64,000 bases of DNA from Mansonella perstans (taxonomy: Eukaryota > Nematoda > Chromadorea > Rhabditida > Onchocercidae). This document shows positions 25,401-36,284 of this stretch, in pieces. Location: the NCBI GenBank assembly GCA_037074765.1, contig JBAMDO010000222.1, positions 22,460 through 86,459 of the forward strand, given 5' to 3'. Position numbers and translations under genes: made by a program. The notes beneath the pieces are model-generated. The model had not been told where the DNA came from. It did not search any database and saw nothing but the letters and a program-made list of their open reading frames with translations. The stretch's first letter is position 1; every line of letters starts with the position of its first letter.

Positions 25401-28400
25401 TAAATGATAAAAGACAGGTAAACAGGTAAACAATTAGGTAGACAATTATGTTATTGAGATATGTTCACAATTCACATAGTTAATTTAGACTATAGCGGCT
25501 TCGCATTCAATTCACAAAAATTATTCAAATTATGAGTTTTTTTTTCCGGTTAATAATCCTTGAAATATCCGAAAAAAAAAATTATTTTCAATACTAACAT
25601 AGATTGGGTGACACTACTTGAAGTACAAATGGTTTTGTCGGTGGTATAACTTCGTTCTTCGCTTAATGAAAAATCATGCAGCTGTAAAATTTTATTCGTT
25701 AATTATAACCATAATTTTTGTTTCTGTTATTTACATTATGAGGAGGGTGGTTGTTTATTTGCTTGTTTGTTTGTTTATTTGTTTATTTGTTTGTTTGCTT
25801 GTTTGTTTGTTTTCAATGATCTTAATCAAATAAAATTCGAGATAGTTTCGTGATTGTAATTCTTTTTTTCGAAATGATAGTAAATTTCCAATATGTTTTA
25901 ATATCGGAAACTTCGATAATGAGATTATCAATTACAAATTAATGGCTTTCATAAAATTAAAACAAAAAAATAAAAAACGCTAAAGTATCATATCTTTTTA
26001 TCAATGATAATTTTATCAATTAACGAATGTACTTAATAATCTTGTCATTAGTGATGATAAAATTGGATATATTATGATTGACAAGATAAACTCATTCAGG
26101 ATTTAATTAATATGTACCTGTTTTTTGAGACGAAGTTTAATTTCAATTAGGCGTTTGATAAGCACCACATTATAGCCTATAAGAATATCTTCCTGATATC
26201 TGACTGGTATTTGTTCCTTCCTATTCTTCGGTGACACAGATATCTTCCGAAGAAATGGTATAATTGCCTGCAAAAAACATCAACTTAATCAGTAAATAAA
26301 GCAATAAAGATGACAAATGAATTTAGATAAAAAAGTTCAAATTCAAGTCTTAACTACATCTCAGTATAAATCATAAATTAAACTAATTTAAAAATAAATC
26401 TCATAATATGTCTTTGGTTTACGTAAATTATTAGCAAAAGTTTAAAGTAAATTTTAGTGTGTCTCGTATTTGGTATGCAAAGAAGTAATTTTAGGTTTCA
26501 CCTCTTAAACCAATCAACTCTACTATCACTGCATGATGAGGAAGAGAGAGAAAGATATGTTGATAAAAATATCTGATTTAAAAATTATAGGAAATAGAAC
26601 ATTAAAGTAATTCACCTTTAATTGAACTGTTTTCCCATATTTAAAATTACAAAAATAATTTGAAATGGAAAAGTTAACGAACAATTTCAGGTTTTGCAGT
26701 ACTTCCATCAGTGCGAAGCTCAATTTCTTCATAAATTTTGTAACTACCGTTAGCATCATAAATTGTATTTTGAGATGCTGTAATGACCAATGAACCGATC
26801 AAGTTGAAAACAGGTGCTCTAAGCATGGACGTTTCTGATTTTGATTTCCAAATTTCTGAAAAAGTTATTTCATCCTATTTCCTTCAAATTTCTATGCCAT
26901 ACACAAATTAGATATGTTAAAATTGTTGATGATATTCGTAGGTATTTTAAAACTGTTTGAATAAAATTATCGATTAAAATCGGGAACGGTTTAAATCGGA
27001 TACGTTTAAATCTGAATTATAAGCAAATTTTGCTTGAAGGCCTAGGAGAAGATGGTTTGGGAAATTAGTGATTGAATGCATATTTTAAATTAAAATCCCG
27101 CTTTTTCCTTCGCATTACTATTGCTTCAAATAACTGATACGAAATGATGGACGAACGATTTCCTTGGTCTTTTTTAGTGTCACCAAATTTCACCACTTCT
27201 TTTGTTTCCAAAGCTGGTTGTAATTTGATGATTTTTGATCGATCTATCTCGATTTTTCGATCAATTCGCACATAATCCTTGCCAACCCAAACTGTCTGTC
27301 CTGTTATTGGAATATTTTTGGCAGTCTGAAAAACTTCAAAAAAATTTAGGGAAAATTTCTATTTGTTGCGATAAACTACAAAAGTAATGCAAAATTAAAA
27401 AAGTTCTTTTTTTGCAGTTACTCAATGATACTTTACTTTATGTTGATCTTTTTAAAAACTCATAAAACAAGCTAAATTATCAAGTTATTTGAATTAATAT
27501 TACGATATTACGATAGCCTACTGTATATCTTATGATAGGAAACTGTCAAAGCAGAAAAAAAAATATCGAATCATTTAAATCGTTTCATAGATTGAGTATA
27601 ACTGAAATTAAATAGTTTCATTGTTTTTTTTTTTCAGTATTTGATTACGGTACACAAAAATTTGTCTATAATAATCGGACAAAGTTTACCGTAGGAAGAG
27701 ATTTCAAAATTTTTGGCTTTACATTGATCAATTCTTTACTTGGATGTTTTACACCTAAACCATACAGTTCTAATATTTCATCAACAAATAACTTATTCAT
27801 TGATTGACCATCAATTTTTTCTACTGTTTGAACTCTTACTGGACCTGTAAATTACTGTATTTGAATCAATTATTTTTATTAATGAACTTATTCGTTTAAT
27901 TAAAAGTCACTTAAATTAGGGCATTTAAATAACATGGTAGAAATGTAAATATGGAAAAGTTTCATTTTCAAAAAGTAATCGCAAATTCATTTATTTTCCA
28001 GATTTTACAACTTGCTGCTCTGAGCACATTAATGTGCAATTAATTAAAATTTTAATTTTACTTAATAATTTTACCAACAATGAAAACATGAGGTGTAGCG
28101 ATAGGTGATGATGAAGTTGTTTGTTGCTGAATATTTCGTGGAGACTGCAAAATCATAATTTTGATCAGTATATCAATCCTTATCATGTCCTTATCAAATT
28201 CTTTAACATACAGTCTTTTTTAAATTAATGAAACTTGAAACAAAATTTGACAAATTCTACGACACAACTTTCATCCATACACTGATAATTATTTCTATTA
28301 GTTATTTATTAACGGACAGATGAAGTAGCATACATACTTTTAAATCCTGCAACGAATGCCATATCACTTGTTGATTTGTTTTTACCGTTGAATCTAAAAT

Positions 28401-30248
28401 CGTTCAAAAAAAAAAAAAAAAAAAAATGAATTCAAATAAATAATTAAACTTGAATTATGAATTAATAAATGCATCTCATTGATATTTGATAGTATAGAAA
28501 AAAAATTTAGGAAAAATTAAAACAAATTCTTTTATTTTAATTGACTCAAATAATTCCTTCCATAAGGAACGAAATACCAGCACTAAAACTACGAATAAGA
28601 GCAATTTCTTTTCGGTGGAATTTTTGCGCTGCTGGCGTAATTGACTTAGCACTTTTTGTTCTGGAAGAAGAAAAAAACAAAAAAGAAATTTGAAAGAAAA
28701 AAAACAAGTTTATGAAATCTCATTTTCAAATTTAACAATGGAATGGAGTGGAAAATTTTTATCCAAAAAAAAATTCCCAGAATGTTGGAAATTCACAAAA
28801 TTACATAATTGCTCGCTCGTTTAGTGCAAGAAAGCAGAATTTTGTTAGAACAAGCATCATGATGATGACACAATTATTGAAATGCATTTCAATTTTAATT
28901 TTAACAATTTAATTTAAATCATTTTAAGTTCAGCCAGACAAATATTTTCACTTCTGTTCTTGCTTGCCATATTTATATTCAATCTCTGACAATTTTTTTA
29001 CTCTTCAAACAAATTCATTTCCCATTGTTAACTAATGAACAGTGAAGTGAAAATTTTCATCAAATGATACCTTTGGGTAATGTCGATAGGATATTTAAAA
29101 ATTGTTAAATTTTGTGCATTGTTCATCAGCAATTTTAACATTCCTTCAATATTATCCAACGAATTATCTACCTAAATACTTTGCTTTTTTTTTTTTCATT
29201 ATAATATCTTCAGCTTAATTAATATTAATTTTGAAAAAAAAATTTTAAAAAAGTTTAAAATTCAGTAGTAATGAAGAGATGGGTGTATTGATAAAAGCGA
29301 GTTCAATGATATGAATGACTATTCATATTTTTTTCAAGCATTTTAAATGAGTTGTAAAGAAGTGTTAATTTTTGAAATTGAATTACTCAAAATTTAGCCT
29401 ATAGTTTTAATGAATTGTTTTTTATTTCTTTTCCTTTTTAAAATTTTGAATTGTATTGCTCAAATTACCAATCATTTTTTTCTAATTAAGATAAGCATGA
29501 TGAGGGATAATTATAAAAATGTTTAAGATGTTGGAATAGGTTGTAAAAATGATGAAGATAAAGAAAGAATAAAAGAAGGGCAAGATAGGAAAAGCAAGAG
29601 AAAGAAGGAAAGGTAAGATAAAAAAAGACTTCACATCCTTTATATAAATTGTTATCATTTGTTGTTATCAATTGTTAGCTAGGATCATTGATGGAAGACT
29701 TTAGGAAATGCCTGCCATAATTATAAAGATGTTGAAGTAGATTGTAAAAGTGATAAAGAAGAGAAAAAAAATAGAAAGAGCAATAGAGAGAGAGAGAAAA
29801 AAAGAAGAGAATGGAAGGTAAAATTGAGAAAAAAACTTCATATCCTTTATAAAATGTTATCATTGTTGCTATCAGTAATTATTAGTTAGGATCATTGATG
29901 ATAGAGGAACTTTAGAAATGCTTGCTGAATATCTTTTCTCTTTTCCAAAGTATTCTCCAAATTAATCATTAGTTTGCAACTCAAAAAATATTTCTTTTAA
30001 ATTTTATAAAATTTTAAGAACATTCAACGATGCAACAAACTCATTTCTAGTCACACTAATGAATGAAAGTTCCTACATTAATGGATAATGATAATAAAAC
30101 AATGAAATATGCATTAAAAGAAAAGCAATTGTCCTACAAGATAATCAGAGGCAGTAAAAGTATCAACAGCAGCACTTCCAATTCGAGAACTTTGACTTTC
30201 ACTAGAATTGTTATCATCGTCTTCTCCCGAATATTTCTTCTCACTCAT
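19446..30248 (-). CDS. Unrecognised 23-exon basic, probably nuclear protein
   Basis: Exons on the minus strand: 30248-30138, 29171-29071, 28660-28578, 28393-28338, 28144-28075, 27844-27690, 27325-27184, 26855-26683, 26267-26118, 25096-24891, 24625-24562, 23865-23762, 23632-23564, 23454-23146, 22885-22819, 22510-22234, 21751-21634, 21281-21233, 20952-20852, 20766-20713, 20514-20424, 20300-20249, 19577-19446. All joins keep frame except 26118 to 25096, where an exon of 3n+2 bases is probably missed. The end of exon 7 is uncertain (27184 fits the phase, 27119 does not). The product is about 911 residues, starting MSEKKYSGEDDDNN and ending REVYRKYGDGYQL. The C-terminal half is Ser/Lys/Arg-rich with basic clusters (KIIRRRSRRLPPHSRSRK, FLRKKKP) and many SP/TP sites (LPPTPS, SSPKQQSP, SSTPPHS), which suggests a nuclear, CDK-phosphorylated protein. 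The N-terminal third is more ordered. A TTTAATTGCAG acceptor lies shortly before the start codon. No named domain recognised. Confidence 0.72.
19633..19730 (-). pseudogene. U2 snRNA 3'-half fragment (truncated copy)
   Basis: A GC-rich island in the last intron of the 23-exon gene, read on the minus strand. It contains CTTGCTCC, then AGGTCGAGCCGGTATTGCA, then CTACCTCCGGGAACG. These match in order the 3' region of U2 snRNA: the stem III CUUGCUCC, then stem-loop IV with its UAUUGCA...UACCU loop that binds U2B''/U2A'. The loop IV stem is closed by CCGG pairing with CCGG, whereas human has CCUGG/CCAGG, so pairing is kept. The 5' part (branch-site pairing segment and Sm region) is not found at higher coordinates, so this is a 5'-truncated copy and unlikely to function. 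The comparison is from memory. Confidence 0.62.
21040..21179. repeat. 70-bp tandem duplication in an intron
   Basis: Two copies with period 70 share GCGTTAGTYATATCGCCGAT and repeated ACGTCTAA motifs. They lie between exons 20952 and 21233 of the 23-exon gene and are richer in CpG than their surroundings. Confidence 0.75.
25751..25812. repeat. TTTG/TTTA tetranucleotide tract
   Basis: Imperfect repeat of TTTG, TTTA and CTTG units on the plus strand, inside an intron of the 23-exon gene. Confidence 0.85.
29500..29913. repeat. 207-bp tandem duplication in the first intron
   Basis: Two diverged copies with period 207. Both contain a purine-rich AAGA/GAGA block, then a CTTCAYATCCTTTATA segment, then a TTGTTATCA-like stretch, and AGGATCATTGATG (at 29681 and 29888). 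They lie in the first intron of the 23-exon gene. The open frames seen on the minus strand are repeat by-products. Confidence 0.8.
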
Positions 30249-32041
30249 AGAATGGAAAACCTAACTGCTGCAATTAAATGATTCATTATTCATGTCCAAT
30301 AATGGAAAATTATTCAGAAAGTATGCTAAAACAGATGTGAAGTTATTCAATGAATGAAAATTGGGATCCGTATGCCTTATATTACCAAATTCCCTCGACG
30401 AATGTTACCTTGATCGATCCCATAGGCCTATATTATCCAATTCCCACGAATGTTACCTTGATCGTATATGGTATATGGTGGCTAACAAAAGTCTATCGCA
30501 TATGATATTTGTTTGTTTACACCAGTCGTGAAAACTTTGATACCTTCGAGCGTAATATCTCAATAAATCTCAAGCATAGTTTAAAATTCTAAAATCGATG
30601 AAATGTTCGCTATCGAAATGTGTTATGCTATTATTGCTCGCTCCAGCACCAATCTTTCTTGTGATTTTAAAATTTGAACTTTTATTGAGTATTGAGCCTA
30701 AATCTAAGACACTGTATTGTTCCTTTAATTAATTTGATGGGCCTAGTAGCTACAAATACATCATGCATTTTTCAGTGATTCAATTCACTTCCTGTTCAAC
30801 AATTAATTGATGAAACAGCTCGCAGTGGACCGCTTCAGTTAAAACCAACAGCAATACACACAAACAATGATAGACAATGAAAGTTAACCATGCATTACTT
30901 TTCATTTATCATAATTACAGCAACATTTACTTAACACTAGTGAACCAGGTAATTTGACAATTAAATCAAGCGAACTTCCCCTTACTACACGCATACTATT
31001 ACCTTTTATCCATTCCATTTATATCACAACAGGATGTTCGCTTTTAAACTTATCAACAAATAACGCAGAATATCAGTTGTTCAAAATATTTCACAGAAAT
31101 CATAGTAATTTTTATCTATAATAAGAAGTATACAACAGTATTTGGATGAAGCGACCACGCAACTCTTGCCGTTCATTAATCATTTTCTCCTAAAATATAG
31201 TTCACTATCACGTTAATCAAGCATTTCGAGAACATAGCAGAAGAGAGTGGGAAGTTCCTACGAATCCTCCATGTATTTAAGCACACAAAGAAGTGTACTG
31301 CAACAATTTTGGATTCTCAGTTCAGATATGCGAGTCCTGCACCCACAAAATTTATAATTGTTTGTAATAACAACTCAAGCCGTAAGCAGTGCTTAACTGA
31401 AAAAACAAATAGTATCCATCAAGAAACACAGGGAAAACGCTTTACTAGACACTTTTTTCTCAGTGTTAAAACGTACCGATCGATACAAAGCACGTAAAGA
31501 AAGATAAGTTAAAACTTTCATTAAACTGTGATTGTAATAGCACAAAGAACTGACACTTGCACATACACACACATTCACATACTACGCGCATCATCCCCTA
31601 CAAGGTGCACTACAGTGTGATGATTGCAGTTGCAGTCATGCTTATCAATTTTTTTAATTTTTTATTTAATTGAATCATATCATACAGAGTTCAAACGATT
31701 AGATCCTAATGGCCAGAGAGAAAACCTATGAGAGAGAAGGCAGGGATAAGGAGAACAGGAACATACCTGGATAAAAACATCCTACACACATATCCACACA
31801 CACTGCGAGACACAACAAAACAAATCAAATTATGCACACAAGTTTTGCGTGATTCGCCTGAGATCACAAAAAAAAAAAAAAAAAAAAATGATGAAAGTGC
31901 CATAAAGAAACTGGACCAAAATTGACCGAAAAATATTGATTTAAATGACTTTAGCATGGGAAAGAAGAATACAACACGAAACTGCTTGGATAACAAGTTT
32001 CGTTTGCTGTTGCTGTTGTCATTGTTGATGCTTGATAGAGC
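30249..32041. other. Spacer between the 23-exon gene and the HMG-box gene
   Basis: Should hold the promoter of the gene starting at 30248 and the 3' UTR of the HMG-box gene. A partial duplication at about 30371-30470 repeats ACGAATGTTACCTTGATCG with a CCTATATTA-like lead. A 20-base A-run lies near 31867. Open frames here are short and lack splice context. Confidence 0.45.
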
Positions 32042-32893
32042 CTATTGCTTGTTTTTGTATGCAGCTATTTCCCTTTCGTACCTTTTCTTATCTTCTTCCG
32101 CTCGTTTCTCCCACTGCTGAAATTCATGCTTTTTCAAAGCCAAACCTTATCATAAAGGAATATATATGTAAAGCTTGACATGTTACCATATCCTTCACTC
32201 ATTGCTCAACATAAAGTGAACTGAAAGAATTGAAAGAAAACTGTCCATCCCTTTCGATCGAAATACTTGCAATTATTTACATCCAAACTCATCAAAATCT
32301 TGAACAAGCAAGAAAAACGCTGACAATAACAAAAGACACGAATCATTATTAACTAGCAGACTTGGATTCTATTGTTATTTACTAATCATATTGATATTCG
32401 CTGCAATACATGCTGGCATTGGTCCAGAATTGATTTGTGCTGCTGCAATAAACAAGGTGTGCCACTCTTACCGAAATGGGTGAATAAGACACGTTTCTAA
32501 CTCTGTTCATTTACATCAAAATATCTGCTAGACAGTAAAATATTTGTAACACCACAAATGTGTCATATTTCTTCCCAATCGGGTCTTTCTTTCACATAAG
32601 ATATCCAAAATAAAAATGGCGTTATTTCAAAGATGTTCCATCAACACTACCATATACATTTTCCTGTTTTTTGTTCCTAAAAATGAAAAACTAACAGATT
32701 TATCTGTCATCGCTGCCCATTCGATACCTGCAGCTTTAGCAACATCACCCACGCTCATGCCAGGCTTCTTGATCCGATCACGATTCTCGTTCATCCAAAT
32801 AAAAAAAGCGGACATCGCGCGTTTCGGAGCATTCGGGTCTTTCATTTTTTTCACTGCTTTTGGTTTCTTACCATCAACAGCTGCTTTGCCCAT
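32042..32893 (-). CDS. hmg-1.1: Single HMG-box chromatin protein
   Basis: Two exons, 32893-32696 and 32116-32042, join in phase 0 to give 90 residues. A short basic N-terminal tail ([12 protein letters not shown]) leads into one HMG box at about residues 19-88. The box has the [20 protein letters not shown] start, the conserved W59 in GIEWAAM, and the closing [20 protein letters not shown] helix. Proteins of this kind bind the DNA minor groove without sequence preference and bend it. There is no acidic tail or second box, so it matches the small HMG-1.1 type of nematodes rather than two-box HMGB. The HMG box of SSRP1 is similar, but the protein starts and stops around the box alone. The donor is GTTAGT and the acceptor TTTCAG. 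Confidence 0.9.
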
Positions 32894-33727
32894 ATTTTCT
32901 GTTGCTTTTGACTATTATAGTTGCAATCAGTAACAAAACACCAATTGAAACTGCAACAAATCATACTTATCAACAGTAACATATGATAATATTGAACGTA
33001 ACAACGAGAACAAACAGAAGCATCGATTCATAATAAGATGATGGTAGATAAACTAAGTTCTTCAAATCATTATTAAATTGTCGCATACTAACAACTTCTC
33101 ACGTCCCACTTTCCAACCCAGCTGTAAGTTGTTCGAGACAGTGACCGAGCACAACATGGTATGATGACACACTACGGTTAACGCACACGAACAATACAAA
33201 ACAATCAATGCGTATAAAGCACAACAAATCGGGTATCACTTTTATTGCCCATAGAAGTACGTATCACATCTGGGAAAACAAACAAAACTAACGATACGAA
33301 AAATTTTATTTTTACAATACGAACTTTGCTTTTCATTTAGTTAGTTCTATTGATACGGACCGGTAACTTGGACTGGCATGAACACTTGACAACATAGTGG
33401 CACACTGTATCACAGTTCTAAAATCCGACGACTGTCAGAAGGATAAGATTTATTTCTTATCACAATACCAACTATTACTGCTTAATCTTCTTCTCCATCT
33501 ATTACTATCATTTTCAAAAGCTAATCGTTTCCATGCAAAAAACTGCTCTTTGCAAAAATAGCAATGAATATGAATGATATGATGTATGAGAGAAAAAGTA
33601 AGAGAGAAAAATGAAAGTAGCTAACATAAATTACTAATAATATTACAATATGTGTGAAGTGTGAATAACTATTCAGCTCACTTGGAATTAAATCAGACTA
33701 AATGGTATGAAATGGAATAATAGTACG

Positions 33728-33845
33728 AAACGAAACGAAACGAAACGAAACGAAATGAAATGAAATGAAATGAAATGAAATGGCATGGCATAACTTGCCA
33801 CCATCACAAACGCATACTATAAAACGAACGAACGAACGAACGAAT
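33728..33845. repeat. CGAAA/TGAAA and CGAA microsatellites
   Basis: About ten ACGAA/ATGAA pentamer units run to about 33780; a few units turn from CGAAA to TGAAA in the order expected from CpG decay. A separate run of five CGAA tetramers ends near 33844. Confidence 0.9.
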
Positions 33846-34254
33846 TGCATATAGAAGCACACAGCTCCTCATCTACTCGTCCATTCATTCCCTCAGTCCT
33901 CTCTCGAGGCGAGTCCCTCCAGTCCTCGTCCCCTGCCCTGCCCTCCCCTGCCCTTCCCTTACACTCGAAGACAAACCCGACAATCCCAACAGCAGTAGCA
34001 GTAGCAACGGCAACACCATCACTAACACATATCTTCAAAAAGGAAGGCAAAAATCGTTTGTACCTTCTCCCTTCACCCGCTTTCAGTATCGCTTACCCGC
34101 CCGCTCTCCCTCCTTATCCTGCTCCACTCCTCAATAATTATCTGTCTGTCCGTCTGTTTGTCTGTCTTCGCCTGTCTCTGTAATGCCAATACTTCACCAT
34201 TAGGTATTTCTATTACTGACAGCACAATTCCCCAGCACTGCTTTCCATCACTCA

Positions 34255-34483
34255 CACAAGTAAACGCACACACGCACACGCAAACACGTACGCACACAAG
34301 CATATATATACATAGGATACGCATATATATATAAACGTGTGCATAAAACAACATATGAACATGCACACGCCAAATACGCGCGCACCTATACTCCCATCGC
34401 CATAAAATGCAACCATATTACACGTACATCCAAATTTATACATGTACTACACGTGCAGACACATGCACACACGCACACACATA

Positions 34484-34541
<58 letters not shown>

Positions 34542-34610
34542 TGCACATACACACACACACCATCATCATAAACTGCACTACATTACATGCACTGAACTAT
34601 ATAACTAATA
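34255..34610. repeat. CA-rich dinucleotide tract
   Basis: Irregular CACA/CGCA/TATA sequence becomes a nearly pure CA run at about 34490-34562. The alternating purine-pyrimidine pattern could adopt Z-DNA. His/Thr open frames on the plus strand come from this tract. Confidence 0.92.
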
Positions 34611-34849
34611 CATACACATACCCATGCACATATAATAAAAACATAGGCTTTTATCATTCCGAGAAGCAAACTGATGTACAGACGGACGGACACACAGATT
34701 TACCATGAACAGACCGGCACGTAGACACATAAGTTTTGATTGCAGTGAATTTTAATAGCTTTGAGGGGTGACAGACGGACAAATCGACAACACGTCCCAT
34801 CTAAACTCCGACACAAATCCACATTTCAGAGGATTGTAGACAGACGGAC

Positions 34850-34888
34850 ACACGCACGCACGCACGCACACACGCACACATATACATG
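34850..34888. repeat. CGCA/CACA short tract
   Basis: Consecutive CGCA units followed by CACA and TATA units. Confidence 0.8.
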
Positions 34889-35015
34889 CAAAGATGCGGA
34901 GTAAAGACACGTGGAGAGGAGTGTAGGGGAATGAAAGAGTGGGCAATGAGATGGGCGGAGAGGTCGTTTTTGGCGCGAAACAGCTGATTTAGAGTAATGA
35001 GGGACCACCTGTGAT

Positions 35016-35041
35016 AGAATGTTCTAGAATAATTATATATT
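35016..35041 (+). promoter_or_regulatory. Perfect three-unit heat-shock element with TATA-like run
   Basis: Three abutting alternating 5-bp units, AGAAT GTTCT AGAAT (35016-35030), match the nGAAn/nTTCn/nGAAn consensus for HSF-1 exactly. ATTATATATT follows directly. It lies about 0.93 kb upstream of the hst-6 start codon and 2.1 kb upstream of the HMG-box gene on the other side. A 15-bp match can arise by chance in AT-rich DNA. Confidence 0.4.
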
Positions 35042-35957
35042 GAAAGAGATGGTCCCCTGCACCTTTATTATAAGCTATTAAAATATGAAGGATATACATA
35101 AAGCTTTGAGGAATTTACAAATGAGCAACTCATCCGATAGCAATGATTATGTTCAAATTCATTGGAAGTCGCTTCGGCAATATTTCAAAATTATTTAAAA
35201 TTTCAATTACTCCTCACATTTTTGACATCAAATCCCTTTGATTTGCTTATATTGATCACTTTTATCATTACAGTTACATAAAAATTTCAAAGGTCAAAGG
35301 TAACATTGCGACAAACATCACAATTGTTTGTGTAGGCCAATTTTGTCATGAATAATAGCAGTAATTATGTTAGTATATTAATGTAATTAACAACAATTAT
35401 GCTAATTTATTAATTTTAAAACAGTTATCTGATGCATATTGTTTATATCTAAAATATATAAAAAATGTTTCAAAAGCACTTTTACATCACATGATGCCAA
35501 GTAATCGTTTCATTGGAATAATGGTTGGAACGAGAAGCGAAACAGCAATGCTCCGCGTTTTCATACTTTCGTTTGAGTGAGCGTAAATTGGTACAGCTGA
35601 AATTTAGCGGTATTTTATTCCTTGCATTTATATCACATATATCACGATATAACAAAGTGTCATAATGTGCTTTTCGTTTGTTTGACCTTGCTTGACCTTC
35701 TTCATTTCTGGTATTTCTCATTTATTACAAATGTTACAATGAAAGTTAGAAGGTACAAATGATAAAGGTTGAGAGAATGAAAAAAATGAGTCATATTAAG
35801 TTTTTTATTTAATTTTTTTAAATAAACTTTTATTTTTTCTATGATTCTTTTGCGCATTGCAGTGATGAGGAGGGGATTTGCTATGGATAATATATGCAAA
35901 TGATCGATTTGTCGTCAACGAGCAATACATGTTTCAAAGAAGGTTGTTGTTGAAGAG

Positions 35958-36253
35958 ATGGATAATGATGGGGACAATTTAATAACTGGCAAAAGTTATA
36001 TGAAGCATAAGCAGTCTTGGATACGTCTAACACTTTTCACCATTCTCGTTATTGCTGCACCTCTCGGCTATTTCATTGCCGAGAAGTCGTTTAGCTACGC
36101 GGCGCATTATGGTATGTTCAATGATTTGTATTTTTCCAAATCCTCTCTGTCTCTTTTGAAGCGTTATTGCATGCTACTGCATACCTATTGTTATCCTAAG
36201 CTGTCTTGGGGAGCAGTTAAAAAATTGCACGTGACTTCTGATGCTGCTATTGC

Positions 36254-36284
<31 letters not shown>

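Larger units (their letters stand above)
32894..35957. other. Divergent intergenic region between hmg-1.1 and hst-6
   Basis: The HMG-box gene reads leftward and hst-6 rightward from this 3 kb spacer, so both promoters should lie here. It carries several microsatellites and C-rich plus-strand stretches (for example 33931-33960). All open frames of 60-112 residues in it are repeat-driven (Thr/His runs, Cys/Val runs) and are not genes. Confidence 0.6.

Noticed and set aside
19446..30248. KNL-2/M18BP1 identity for the 23-exon gene
   Set aside because: Length and nuclear character would fit, but I could not line up a SANTA or Myb pattern with the translated exons. An HMM search with the SANTA and Myb models would decide.
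34339..34708. His/Thr-rich plus-strand frames
   Set aside because: They are translations of the CA microsatellite.
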